This document shows, in pieces, positions 1 to 6,474 of a stretch of 11,432 bases of DNA. The stretch comes from JAABRU01 sp050180235 (GTDB lineage: Bacteria; Desulfobacterota; Desulfobacteria; Desulfobacterales; Desulfococcaceae). The DNA is taken from contig JBFXEJ010000152.1 in the NCBI GenBank assembly GCA_050180235.1, forward strand, positions 1 through 11,432, in the 5' to 3' direction. Numbering within the stretch: the stretch's first letter is position 1; every line of letters begins with the position of its first letter. A program made the translations under genes and the position numbers. The notes under the pieces are model-generated. The model did not search any database, was not told the DNA's origin, and saw nothing but the letters and a program-made list of their open reading frames with translations.

Positions 1-306
1 AAGCAGTATCATGGATGTATCGTATAACTATTTGTATTTATTATGTATAGACAAAAATCAGTATACTTTTTAAAATATAATAATATCAAATAGTTAATTT
101 TTTGTCAGTATGTGCAGACCCACTACCTATTTTCAATGGTGATTTGGTATAACATATCTCATTGCACAAAATAAATTCTATCGCGGATGGAATATGTTTA
201 CAAAGCAAAAGCACAGTGATGCCGTCAGTCTGTATTGGGCATGCACCGTGAAATCAAAACATGGGCAAAGAATATTCCATTTGTGTATAAGCACATTGTT
301 CCGGCA
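1..306. other. AT-rich intergenic region, no gene seen
   Basis: No open frame here has a ribosome site or recognisable product. The left half is strongly AT-rich. A 10-bp inverted repeat (TAACTATTTG at 25-34, its complement at 87-96) encloses a 52-base AT-rich loop, and the words GACAAAAA (50-57) and TTTTTGTC (98-105) add a second inverted pair. No T-tailed terminator stem is evident for the leftward gene ending at 307. The region probably holds the 3' flank of that gene and control DNA for something beyond the window edge. Confidence 0.5.
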
Positions 307-1269
307 CTAAAAGGAATATTCCAAAGACAGGGCAAGACCGTCCCGGTCAGGGGAAAGGGAAAGATTCACCCTGCTGTTTTCCTTCAGTTTGCGGATGAAA
401 TCACGATTATGTTTCCGGTTGTATTTGTGTGCGCTGTTCACAGCCCCGTAAATATTTCCGGCATAAAATCCTGCCTCCACCAATGCAATGACACTGCCCA
501 GGGCTGGATTGTCATTGTCAAAAGCGGTATATGCCCCAAATATCAGTGCTCCGTTGAAAAGAAAGGCGGTGATTCCGTCACGGTATCTTCCGCAGTACAG
601 AAAACCCGCACCCGGAATCACGGAAAGCGCACCTGCCACACGGGGATTTTTCCGTGGAATATTTGCAATGCGGGACAGTTCTGCGGATAAGTGTTCCAGA
701 CGGTAACGTTCCCGGTTTTCCCTGCTTATTCTGTCAAAACTGATCTGAGCTTCGTTCCATCCGGCTGTTTCCAGATATATCCATCCGATGCGGTAACGGG
801 CCTCATCCTGCACATCCCTGTTTTTCGTCAGCACAGACAGATTGTGAAGAACCGTGACAGCCTCCTGGGGGTTGTTCATCTGCATATGGCACTGGCTGAG
901 CATAAAATATGCCTGTGTGCTCAGGTGGGAGAGTGTCAGATATTTTGCTTCTGGCAGGGAAATCATTTCAGAAAAAGAATCAGCAGCCTTTTGGAAGTCT
1001 TTGTTTTCAAAATAGGCCATGCCGATATTGTAACGGGCCTGGGGCACTTTGGCATCTTTTGGAAAAAACTGGATGAAACGCCTGTATTCCGTAACAGCGC
1101 CTGCATAATCCCGGATAGAAAAAAGATGCTCTGCAAAATCAAACTGCTGTCCGGCACCGATCCGCTGATTGCCTTTTGCGTAACATGTTGAAATCAGAAG
1201 AAAACTGATGGCTGTTAAAAGAACCAGCGGCAGAAATCCAATAAAGCAATTGTATTTTTTATTTTTCAA
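307..1269 (-). CDS. Exported tetratricopeptide-repeat protein with C-terminal PGAG membrane segment
   Basis: A 320-residue protein of unknown exact role, probably envelope-associated. The N-terminus is a classic signal peptide: a lysine-rich start (MKNKK), a hydrophobic core at about residues 9-28 and a likely cleavage site after CYA at 29-31. Residues about 42-180 form four TPR-like helical pairs (for example ARYNIGMAYFENKDFQKAADSF), resembling YbgF/BamD-type periplasmic TPR proteins. Residues 209-275 change character: the motif IPGAGFLYCGRYRDG is followed by two hydrophobic stretches (about 233-250 and 257-275), as in small membrane-anchor domains that follow TPR modules. The protein ends in alternating residues with a terminal Phe (LALSLEYSF). 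The start is TTG at 1267-1269, preceded by AGGAAGGG at good spacing; no nearby ATG keeps the signal peptide. The gene lies downstream of ridA on the same strand, separated by a hairpin. The partner and cargo are unknown. Confidence 0.8.
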   Translation of the reverse strand: MKNKKYNCFIGFLPLVLLTAISFLLISTCYAKGNQRIGAGQQFDFAEHLFSIRDYAGAVTEYRRFIQFFPKDAKVPQARYNIGMAYFENKDFQKAADSFSEMISLPEAKYLTLSHLSTQAYFMLSQCHMQMNNPQEAVTVLHNLSVLTKNRDVQDEARYRIGWIYLETAGWNEAQISFDRISRENRERYRLEHLSAELSRIANIPRKNPRVAGALSVIPGAGFLYCGRYRDGITAFLFNGALIFGAYTAFDNDNPALGSVIALVEAGFYAGNIYGAVNSAHKYNRKHNRDFIRKLKENSRVNLSLSPDRDGLALSLEYSF

Positions 1270-1297
1270 GCAAGTCCCTTCCTATGAGGATTTCAGT

Positions 1298-1351
1298 GTT
1301 CGGGTGTCAGGTTTCAGCGTTTATTTTCCTGACACCTGAACCCTTTTTTTT
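1298..1351 (+). terminator. Hairpin with T-run; inverted heptamer repeats
   Basis: The arms at 1298-1311 and 1328-1341 pair at 13 of 14 positions (core GGTGTCAGG / CCTGACACC) and are followed on the plus strand by CC and eight Ts (1344-1351). This is the shape of a rho-independent terminator reading rightward. However, both neighbouring genes read leftward, and on their strand the hairpin is preceded by As and not followed by Ts. The left side is built of seven-base units of the type TNTCAGG. It may act as a barrier to antisense transcription or may simply be a repeat. Confidence 0.45.
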
Positions 1352-1736
1352 ACAGATGCATCATGGCAATACATTTTATTTCCACGCACGCTCCTTTGGG
1401 CAGAGCACTCACCTCCACCACTGCCCTTGCAGGTTTGTGTTCGGAAAAAAATTCCTGATAAACCGCGTTGAATTCGGCAAATTTGGACATGTCTGTGATA
1501 AAAACATCCACTGCGGTCACACTGCGCAAATCTCCGCCTGCTGCCTGAATAATTTCCCGCATGTTGCGTATGGCCTGCCGTGCCTGATCTGCCAAATCAG
1601 AGCTGACAAGTTCGCCGGTTTCGGGTTTCATGCCCAACTGCCCGCTGACGAACAGAAAAGGCGCAGCAACAATCCCCTGGGAATAGGGGCCGATGGCAGC
1701 CGGAGCCAAAGGGGTCTGAATGACTTTGCATGACAT
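1350..1736 (-). CDS. RidA/YjgF/YER057c family enamine/imine deaminase
   Basis: A 128-residue protein of standard family length. RidA proteins hydrolyse reactive enamine/imine intermediates (such as 2-aminoacrylate released by PLP enzymes) to keto acids plus ammonia, as cytosolic trimers. Family signatures are present in order: APAAIGPYSQG near residues 11-21, FVSGQLGMKPETGEL at 29-43, the QARQAIRNM helix at 51-59, and the C-terminal block ARAVVEVSALPKGACVEIKCIA. That block contains the substrate-carboxylate Arg (R104) and the catalytic-site Glu (E119). The ATG at 1734-1736 has AGGAG six bases upstream (1743-1747). The final TAA overlaps the T-run of the 1298-1351 hairpin. The gene follows the isocitrate-lyase-family gene after a 207-base spacer made largely of inverted heptamer repeats. 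The family assignment is firm; the physiological substrate is not, since RidA subgroups differ. Confidence 0.93.
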   Translation of the reverse strand: MSCKVIQTPLAPAAIGPYSQGIVAAPFLFVSGQLGMKPETGELVSSDLADQARQAIRNMREIIQAAGGDLRSVTAVDVFITDMSKFAEFNAVYQEFFSEHKPARAVVEVSALPKGACVEIKCIAMMHL

Positions 1737-1756
1737 GGGATTCTCCTTTCTGAAAA

Positions 1757-1782
1757 TGTTGAATGGTTAATGATGAATGATT
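1757..1782. repeat. Heptamer tandem repeat, left arm of 26-bp inverted pair
   Basis: Seven-base units following the pattern TGNTNAA occur four times in tandem starting at 1757 (TGTTGAA, then TGGTTAA, and so on). The complement of the array at 1918-1943 matches this one at 23 of 26 positions, so the two arrays form a large inverted repeat around 1783-1917. It lies 21 bases upstream of the RidA start codon, within the likely leader. Confidence 0.75.
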
Positions 1783-1917
1783 ACGAAAATCTGCAGGACG
1801 GATTAACGAAGTGCAGGCTGGCAAAACCGGATAGCGGCATCGGGTAAGCTATGCAATTCATATCTGTATAATAGTGAATACCGGCTTATGTCCGCCAATG
1901 CAATCTGTATTAGATCC

Positions 1918-1948
1918 AATCATTCAGCATTAAAAATTCAACATTAAA
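1918..1948. repeat. Heptamer tandem repeat, right arm, overlapping the upstream gene's stop
   Basis: Read on the minus strand this is a run of seven-base units (TTTTTAA, TGTTGAA, TTTTTAA, TGCTGAA). The first unit contains the final Phe codon and TAA stop (1944-1946) of the isocitrate-lyase-family gene. It pairs with the array at 1757-1782. Such heptanucleotide arrays resemble the short tandemly repeated repetitive (STRR) sequences described from filamentous cyanobacteria; relationship is not implied. Confidence 0.75.
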
Positions 1949-2798
1949 AATCATACCGTTTCTCTGTTTCATAATATTCGGGAAAACCCGCTAGTTCCCG
2001 CAGGTGGGCAAATTCAGCAAGTTCCTGTGTCTGATTTCCGGTCTGAATATCTTTCAGGGTTTTTTCCATTGCATGGATGCCCGCGAGCATCAGGGTCAGG
2101 GGAAAGGCCACAATTTTATAACCGATTTCCTGCAGTTTTTCAGGCCGGAGAAGCGGAGTTTTTCCCTGCTCCACCATATTTGCCATTTTGGGGCCAGGTA
2201 CATTTTCACAGTATATCCGCATTTCCTCTTCACTGTGCGGAGCTTCGAGAAAGGTGATGTCCGCACCGATTTCAGCAAATGTTTTTGCGCGGAATACAGC
2301 CTCTTCCAAACCTTCTGTGGCATTGGCATCTGTGCGTGCCATGATAAGAATATCCTCGCCTGCATTCCGCACATTCACGGCAGCCTGAATACGGGAAAAT
2401 GCCTCTTTCCTGTCCACTGTCTGCTTGCCGCGGGTATGCCCGCAGCGTTTGGGGGAAACCTGATCCTCAATCATGATGCAGGAAAAACCTGCACGGGCAT
2501 ATCCCCGGACTGTGCGCTGCACATTGACAGCATTGCCGTAACCCGTATCTCCGTCCCCGAATACCGGAATGGAAACAGCCTCGCAGATATTGCGGCCCTG
2601 CTCCGCCATTTCTGTATAGGTAATAAGTCCGGTATCCGGCATACCCAGACGGGATGAGGAAACCGCAAATCCGCTCATAAATGCGGCCGGAAATCCGGCC
2701 CTTTGGATCAGTCTGGCAGTCAGGGCATCATAACATCCCGGAACTGTGAGTATGTCCGGTCCTTCGAGCAGTTTTCTCAACAGTGCTGTTTTTGACAA
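1944..2798 (-). CDS. Isocitrate lyase/PEP mutase superfamily enzyme (methylisocitrate lyase-, dimethylmalate lyase- or oxaloacetate decarboxylase-like)
   Basis: A 284-residue TIM-barrel enzyme cleaving or rearranging 2-substituted dicarboxylates with Mg2+. Signatures in the 284-residue numbering: PGCYDALTARL near 20-30, MSGFAVSSSRLGMPD at 41-55, the metal-binding GDGDTGYGN at 81-89, IEDQVSPKRCGH at 110-121 with the catalytic-loop Cys119, and ARTDA at 154-158. The KRCGH loop indicates a C-C lyase or decarboxylase and not a phosphonate mutase; the substrate cannot be read from sequence. The start is TTG at 2796-2798: GAGGAG lies seven bases upstream, and a longer reading from 2852 would begin inside the -35 box of the gene's own promoter. 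The C-terminal Phe and stop fall inside a heptamer repeat array. The gene stands between nifV and ridA, each separated by repeat-bearing spacers. Confidence 0.88.
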   Translation of the reverse strand: MSKTALLRKLLEGPDILTVPGCYDALTARLIQRAGFPAAFMSGFAVSSSRLGMPDTGLITYTEMAEQGRNICEAVSIPVFGDGDTGYGNAVNVQRTVRGYARAGFSCIMIEDQVSPKRCGHTRGKQTVDRKEAFSRIQAAVNVRNAGEDILIMARTDANATEGLEEAVFRAKTFAEIGADITFLEAPHSEEEMRIYCENVPGPKMANMVEQGKTPLLRPEKLQEIGYKIVAFPLTLMLAGIHAMEKTLKDIQTGNQTQELAEFAHLRELAGFPEYYETEKRYDF

Positions 2799-2823
2799 TT
2801 TTTTTCTCCTCAGGATTTGGTAA

Positions 2824-2852
2824 AATATAACAAAAAATTTAAACAATTTCAA
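2824..2852 (-). promoter_or_regulatory. Sigma70-type promoter of the isocitrate-lyase-family gene
   Basis: On the minus strand TTGAAA (2847-2852) and TATATT (2824-2829) are separated by exactly 17 bases. Transcription would start near 2817, giving a leader of about 20 bases that contains the GAGGAG ribosome site (2806-2811) and the TTG start at 2798. The match supports the shorter protein. Confidence 0.65.
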
Positions 2853-2920
2853 TAAGAGATTGTCAGCAGTACCTCTTCACATTAAATTTGGCATGTATTT
2901 TTTCTGTAACAGATTTCCTT

Positions 2921-2999
2921 TTAGGTGATTTTCAGAAAAAATATCCCAGAAAAGCAGCACAGGCATCCAGCCTGTGCCTTGTGCCTGTTCAGTTCACAG
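2921..2999 (+). repeat. Dispersed hairpin repeat, copy A
   Basis: This shares TTAGGTGATTT, CAGAAAA, AATATCC, AAAGCAGCA and TGTGCCTGT in the same order with 9121-9198. In the middle, arms 2957-2964 and 2970-2977 form a perfect 8-bp stem with a five-base loop. The other copy has the same 8-5-8 geometry with different bases, including two compensated pairs. At 2985-2999 a 13-base word occurs in the opposite orientation to the one in copy B. Confidence 0.7.
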
Positions 3000-3044
3000 A
3001 AAACAGAAAGACTTCAGCAGTTTTCTAAACTTCGGAAGTCTGAA

Positions 3045-3148
3045 TGCCCTGTCAGATATATTTCTCTGCATATTATTCGCCGTAGGGGGCGGCAGGATGC
3101 CGTTTCCTTAAGGTTTCTTTTTGCAGTAAAAATTTGTAAAACATATTT
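3045..3148. repeat. Degenerate copy of the TGCCCTGTCA-ended element
   Basis: The left end, TGCCCTGTCAGATATATTT, matches the terminal inverted repeat of the intact-looking element at 9371-9462. The central GGGGGCGGCAGGATGCCG (3086-3103), a 5-bp hairpin with loop GGA, is identical to 9411-9428 apart from position in the element, and AAAAATTTGT (3128-3137) matches the inner part of the right end. The outer right end has decayed, so its limit near 3148 is approximate. Confidence 0.6.
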
Positions 3149-3221
3149 ATTATGTTATTATAACAGGCAGTTCAATTCATAAATAATTTATTTTACAAAG
3201 GAGAAATAATCAGATAATAAA

Positions 3222-4367
3222 TCAGGGTAAGTTCATCATTCTGCTGAATGTCATCTGACTGTGGAGCCGGGTCAGTTCTTCCGCAGATATGCCTCTGCCT
3301 GTTTCCACAGCGGTTTTTCTTACATATCCCAGCAGGTTTTCAGCCTGTGACCTGTCAAGCCTGATACCGGCTTTTTCCAGTAAATACCGGATAATCCCGG
3401 TTCCTGAATGCTTACCCAGAACAAATTCCCTGCTGCTTCGGCCTATGGCTTCAGACGGAAAGGGTTCATAGGTGCGGGGATCACAGAGCAGGCCCTGGCA
3501 GTGGATTCCGGATTCATGCTTAAACGCGGCCGCGCCGGTCAGGGGTTTTCCCGCAGGAATTGGCCTGCCGGATGCGCCCGCGACAAAACTGCATATCTTC
3601 ATAAGTAGAGGGAGTTTCACATTGCAGGACAATCCTGATCCAAATATCAGGGCAGCGCAGACTTCCTCCAAAGGCGCATTTCCGGCCCTTTCCCCCAAAC
3701 CGTTGACTGTGACACTGAGCCACTGGGCCCCGGCTTCCGCAGCCATGATTGCATTGGCCGTAGCCATTCCCAGATCATTGTGGGCATGGAATTCAAAAGG
3801 AACCTGCGGCAGCTTCCTGCACAGCCGAAATATCAGTTGGTAAACCGATTTCGGGGTTCCAATGCCCACTGTATCAGCAATACGGATGCGGTGAACCCCG
3901 CATTCCCAGGCAAGAACAGCAAATTTTTCCAGAAATTCAGGCTCAGCCCGCAGCGCGTCCTGTGCGCCAACCGAAACAAAATCCGCATCACGCAGAGCGT
4001 ACAATACGGTTTTTTCCAGCAAATCCAGTATATTTTTTTCATTTGTATGCAAAGCGTTCATATGGATGCCTGAAACAGGGAAACTGATATGAAATCTTCC
4101 TGTTTTGCATTCCCCTGCCATGTCAATGTCCTTTTCAACAGCACGGCACCAGCAGGTAAGTGGTACAGAAAGGTTCAGATTTCTGATCTGCCGTATGGAT
4201 TCCTGCTCTGCATGTCCCATTGCGGGAATTCCGACTTCCAGTTCATCCACGCCTGCATCCGCAAGCATCCGGGCAATAGCTGTTCTTTCTTCGGGACGGA
4301 AGGCAATACCCGGAGCCTGTTCCCCGTCACGCAGGGTGCAGTCAATGATTTTTATATGTTTTTCCAT
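3222..4367 (-). CDS. nifV: Homocitrate synthase NifV
   Basis: A 381-residue member of the alpha-isopropylmalate/homocitrate synthase family, of usual NifV length. It condenses acetyl-CoA with 2-oxoglutarate to give homocitrate, the organic ligand of the nitrogenase FeMo cofactor. Visible motifs: DCTLRDGEQAPG at 9-20, LEVGIPAMG at 43-51, HISFPVSGIHMNALH at 93-107, IADTVGIGTP at 163-172, metal-binding HAHND at 194-198, VNGLGERAGN at 221-230, FKHESGIHCQGLL at 282-294 and GKHSGTG at 318-324. There is no LeuA-type regulatory domain, as expected for NifV. The start is ATG at 4365-4367 with AGGA nine bases upstream. No other nif gene is in the window, so it is a solitary copy here, preceded by a terminator-like hairpin and thus probably its own unit. 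Citramalate synthase or another homocitrate synthase is the alternative; NifV is favoured by the HISFPVS block and length. Confidence 0.85.
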   Translation of the reverse strand: MEKHIKIIDCTLRDGEQAPGIAFRPEERTAIARMLADAGVDELEVGIPAMGHAEQESIRQIRNLNLSVPLTCWCRAVEKDIDMAGECKTGRFHISFPVSGIHMNALHTNEKNILDLLEKTVLYALRDADFVSVGAQDALRAEPEFLEKFAVLAWECGVHRIRIADTVGIGTPKSVYQLIFRLCRKLPQVPFEFHAHNDLGMATANAIMAAEAGAQWLSVTVNGLGERAGNAPLEEVCAALIFGSGLSCNVKLPLLMKICSFVAGASGRPIPAGKPLTGAAAFKHESGIHCQGLLCDPRTYEPFPSEAIGRSSREFVLGKHSGTGIIRYLLEKAGIRLDRSQAENLLGYVRKTAVETGRGISAEELTRLHSQMTFSRMMNLP

Positions 4368-4393
4368 AGAGTTTTATCCTGATGTGAAATCTG

Positions 4394-4428
4394 AAAAAAA
4401 TTTCAGCAGAAAATTTTGTGTTCTGCTG
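4394..4428 (-). terminator. Rho-independent terminator after the GNAT gene
   Basis: On the minus strand an 8-bp perfect stem (CAGCAGAA / TTCTGCTG, 4421-4428 with 4404-4411, nine-base loop) is followed by AAA and seven Ts (4394-4400). It lies about 60 bases beyond the GNAT stop and just ahead of the nifV start, so it likely isolates nifV from upstream transcription. Confidence 0.6.
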
Positions 4429-4490
4429 CTTCCGGATCGCCGCGAAGGCACAAAGGTTAATGCACAATCAGTTAAATTTTTATGCCGAAC

Positions 4491-4988
4491 TTACTTTATT
4501 TTCGCAATTTCCGATTTCCGCAGACAGATAAGGTGTGTGCGTTTCCAGTTGAGTTTTTCATAAAATCCGAGAGCGTTATGATTATTCCGGTCAGCAAGAA
4601 GCTGAAGCCGGGTTGCGCCTTTTTCTTTTGTCCATTTTTCAATGTGCTTTAAAAGGCTTCTGCCGATTCCCATGCTCCGGAAATCCGGATGAACAGCCAG
4701 ATCTTCCACCAGTCCGGCAGGCCCGCCTTCGGCTGTGGAAATCAGCAGTTGAACGGAACACATAGCCACCATTTTTTTTTCACATTCCGCAACCATAATG
4801 CACCGGTTTTCTGTGTTTTCCAGCATAACTTCCAAGCCTCTGCGCTGGCGGATTTCGTCAAAACAGAAATCCTTTTCAATGGAAAACAGCATATGCAGCA
4901 AAAAAAGCAACTCATCCATATCAGTTTGTGCAGCCTGTCGTATGAGGATTGAATTGCCTAAAGATATTGGAGATTCTGTCATTTTCAT
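4491..4988 (-). CDS. GNAT family N-acetyltransferase
   Basis: A 165-residue protein with the Gcn5-related acetyltransferase fold, using acetyl-CoA to acetylate an amine on an unknown substrate. The beta4-alpha3 core is clear: VEDLAVHPDFRSMGIGRSLLKHIEKW, where R/G-x-G-x (RSMGIGRS) forms the pyrophosphate-binding loop. It is followed by the usual C-terminal strand-helix ATRLQLLADRNNHNALGFYEKLNWKRT, with the NxxALGFYEKLNW motif of single-domain GNATs. The open frame extends 49 codons upstream, but that stretch is low-quality and crosses a hairpin spacer. The ATG at 4986-4988 follows GGGAAGG and is chosen; a second ATG two codons on is possible. It reads in the same direction as panE, 281 bases downstream of it, and ends before a terminator-like hairpin. 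The substrate is not predictable. Confidence 0.87.
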   Translation of the reverse strand: MKMTESPISLGNSILIRQAAQTDMDELLFLLHMLFSIEKDFCFDEIRQRRGLEVMLENTENRCIMVAECEKKMVAMCSVQLLISTAEGGPAGLVEDLAVHPDFRSMGIGRSLLKHIEKWTKEKGATRLQLLADRNNHNALGFYEKLNWKRTHLICLRKSEIAKIK

Positions 4989-5044
4989 GTTTCCTTCCCT
5001 TATCTCCGGATTGCAGGGATTATGCAAAAAATCGCTCCGCTTAG

Positions 5045-5088
5045 TTTTTGCACTTCCGCACCCAGTCTGATCCGGAGGAGTGCAAAAA
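5045..5088. repeat. Bulged inverted repeat upstream of the GNAT gene
   Basis: Arms at 5045-5058 (TTTTTGCACTTCCG) and 5073-5088 pair along their whole length except for a two-base bulge, around a 14-base loop. It lies 57 bases upstream of the GNAT start. No T-run follows on either strand, so an intrinsic terminator is unlikely. It could be an operator, an RNA leader structure or a decayed mobile repeat. Confidence 0.55.
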
Positions 5089-5217
5089 TTGGGCAAAGCA
5101 GTTTTTTGCATACTTAAAAGCAAAAGACATGCCAATCCATCTTATGATTAAAAAATATTTATCTAATTGTTATAAAAGAATATTTATGCCGGATGGCAGA
5201 AAAGGCATCTGAATGGG

Positions 5218-5251
5218 ATAAACATTTTTGCTGTTTATGCTTTGTACAAAG
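5218..5251. repeat. Hairpin plus 12-bp perfect palindrome after panE-like gene
   Basis: ATAAACA (5218-5224) and TGTTTAT (5232-5238) form a 7-bp stem with a seven-base loop. Immediately next to it CTTTGTACAAAG (5240-5251) is a perfect 12-bp palindrome. Together they lie 19 bases beyond the stop of the leftward ketopantoate reductase gene. There is no strong T-tail, so their role in 3'-end formation is uncertain. Confidence 0.4.
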
Positions 5252-5269
5252 ACAATTTTGAAATAAAAA

Positions 5270-6199
5270 TCAGCGCAGTCTTTCTGCCGCAGTTGCCTCC
5301 AGAGCTTCGATGATTTCAGACAGGAAGAGGTTATAAGGCGTTGGAATGCCAATTTGCGCCCCTTTGCGGACAATGGCCCTGTTAATGACATTAACCTCGG
5401 TATCCGCTCCCCGCAGAATATCCTGCAGCATACTGGCCCGGTTTGCGCCTGTTTTTTCACACACGGATTTCACCACTGCAAGGGGATTTTCATATGGCAG
5501 ACGGATGTTCATAGCATTTGCAACTTCCACAGCTTCGGCCACAGCAGCGGACATGATTTTTTCGCATTCCGGTTTAAGCCCCAGCACACCGTTGGGAACC
5601 CGCAGAATAGCGGCCAGAGCGTTGATTCCAACATTGATGATGAGTTTTCCCCATACAAGGGTTTGGAGATCATCGGAAACATGCACATCAATACCTGCTT
5701 TATGAAACATCCGGATCACCGGTTCCGCAGACAGGGTACGCGTGGAAAAAGCACTGATATAGGTCGGCCCCATGCCTGCGTGACGCACACGGCCCGGCCC
5801 AAGAAGCGTTCCCCCGTGTGATGTGACACCTGCAAGGGTCTGTCTTTCTCCGACAATATCCGCGATGATCTCCGCGTTGCCAATGCCGTTCTGCAAAGTC
5901 AGAACCAGTCCCTTTTCCGCAAGAAGAGGTTTCGCTGTCCGCGCTGCCCAGGCTGTTCTGCCTGATTTGGTGAATATAATTGCCAGATCAATGCCCGGTT
6001 TGACTTCCGATGGATCAGTAGTGGCATTCAGTCCGCAGGTTTCGGCAGATCCGTCTGACCGTTCCACAATAAGTCCGTCACGGCAGATTTTTTTTACATG
6101 ATCCTCATAGGGATCAATGAGACAAACATCTGAAACCGGAGCCAGCATGGCTCCGAACAGAGACCCCATTGCACCTGCACCGATAATCGCTGTTCTCAT
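5270..6199 (-). CDS. panE: 2-dehydropantoate 2-reductase family protein (ketopantoate reductase, PanE/ApbA)
   Basis: A 309-residue NADP-dependent reductase of usual family length. PanE reduces ketopantoate to pantoate in coenzyme A synthesis. The Rossmann GxGxxG motif is at 7-12 (GAGAMG). It is followed by TKS at 77-79, LQNGIGN at 102-108 and the catalytic-domain helix VWGKLIINVGINALAA at 182-197, whose K185 matches the proton-donor lysine. The C-terminal block ANRASMLQDILRGADTEVNVINRAIVRKG contains the family's Ser and Glu (S256, E268). The ATG at 6197-6199 has AAGGA six bases upstream. Only 28 bases separate the start from a 138-bp MITE-like element, so the promoter lies inside that element or transcription comes from the upstream SEC-C gene. 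Some genomes carry PanE paralogues acting on other 2-oxo acids, so pantothenate synthesis is likely but not proven. Confidence 0.85.
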   Translation of the reverse strand: MRTAIIGAGAMGSLFGAMLAPVSDVCLIDPYEDHVKKICRDGLIVERSDGSAETCGLNATTDPSEVKPGIDLAIIFTKSGRTAWAARTAKPLLAEKGLVLTLQNGIGNAEIIADIVGERQTLAGVTSHGGTLLGPGRVRHAGMGPTYISAFSTRTLSAEPVIRMFHKAGIDVHVSDDLQTLVWGKLIINVGINALAAILRVPNGVLGLKPECEKIMSAAVAEAVEVANAMNIRLPYENPLAVVKSVCEKTGANRASMLQDILRGADTEVNVINRAIVRKGAQIGIPTPYNLFLSEIIEALEATAAERLR

Positions 6200-6226
6200 G
6201 GCAAATCCTTTCGGAAAAAATAATTA

Positions 6227-6364
6227 ACTGATGTTACGCAGCTTTTGCAAAAATCAGAGAGTTATCAGCTTTCACAGTCATTCCGGAGTAAGCAGGAATC
6301 CAGTATTTTCAGGCAGTTCAGGATACCTGCTTTCTCCGGTATGACGGTTCTGCATAACATCAGT
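6227..6364 (-). mobile_element. MITE-like element, copy 1 (138 bp, 5-bp target duplication)
   Basis: The ends ACTGATGTTACGCAG (6227-6241) and CTGCATAACATCAGT (6350-6364) are inverted repeats matching at 14 of 15 positions. They are flanked directly by AATTA on both sides (6222-6226 and 6365-6369), as expected of a target-site duplication. Inside, arms 6277-6301 and 6321-6345 pair at 22 of 25 positions, so the whole unit can fold into a long hairpin. Its reverse complement aligns with 9218-9354, including a 16-base identical core (6295-6310). There is no room for a transposase; it must be moved in trans. Confidence 0.85.
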
Positions 6365-6433
6365 AATTAAGATTGGGAGTTACGCATTTGAATTTTAACA
6401 TACTGATTTTTATGTATATCAATCCCGGCATTA

Positions 6434-6466
6434 CAAAGGAGCCCCAAACTTTCCGTTCGTGGCTCC
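6434..6466 (-). terminator. Probable terminator of the SEC-C gene
   Basis: On the minus strand GGAGCC (6461-6466) and GGCTCC (6438-6443) pair, and inside them CGAAC and GTTTG can continue the stem. TTTG follows. It begins nine bases after the stop codon. The T-tract is short, so termination may be partial. Confidence 0.45.
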
Positions 6467-6474
6467 GGAGGAAT

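Larger units (their letters stand above)
2799..3221. other. Intergenic region with promoter and two dispersed repeats
   Basis: No credible gene lies here. From right to left it contains the 3' flank of nifV, an AT-rich stretch with a short palindrome TGTTATTATAACA (3153-3165) and an 8-bp inverted pair (TTTGTAAA near 3134, TTTACAAA near 3192), a degenerate copy of the CTGTCA-ended element (3045-3148), a hairpin repeat (2921-2999), and the promoter at 2824-2852. No clear terminator for nifV was found. Confidence 0.6.

Noticed and set aside
4989..5135. 49-codon N-terminal extension of the GNAT gene
   Set aside because: The stretch is Cys/Pro-rich, unlike GNAT sequences, crosses a hairpin, and a good ribosome site lies directly before the internal ATG at 4988.
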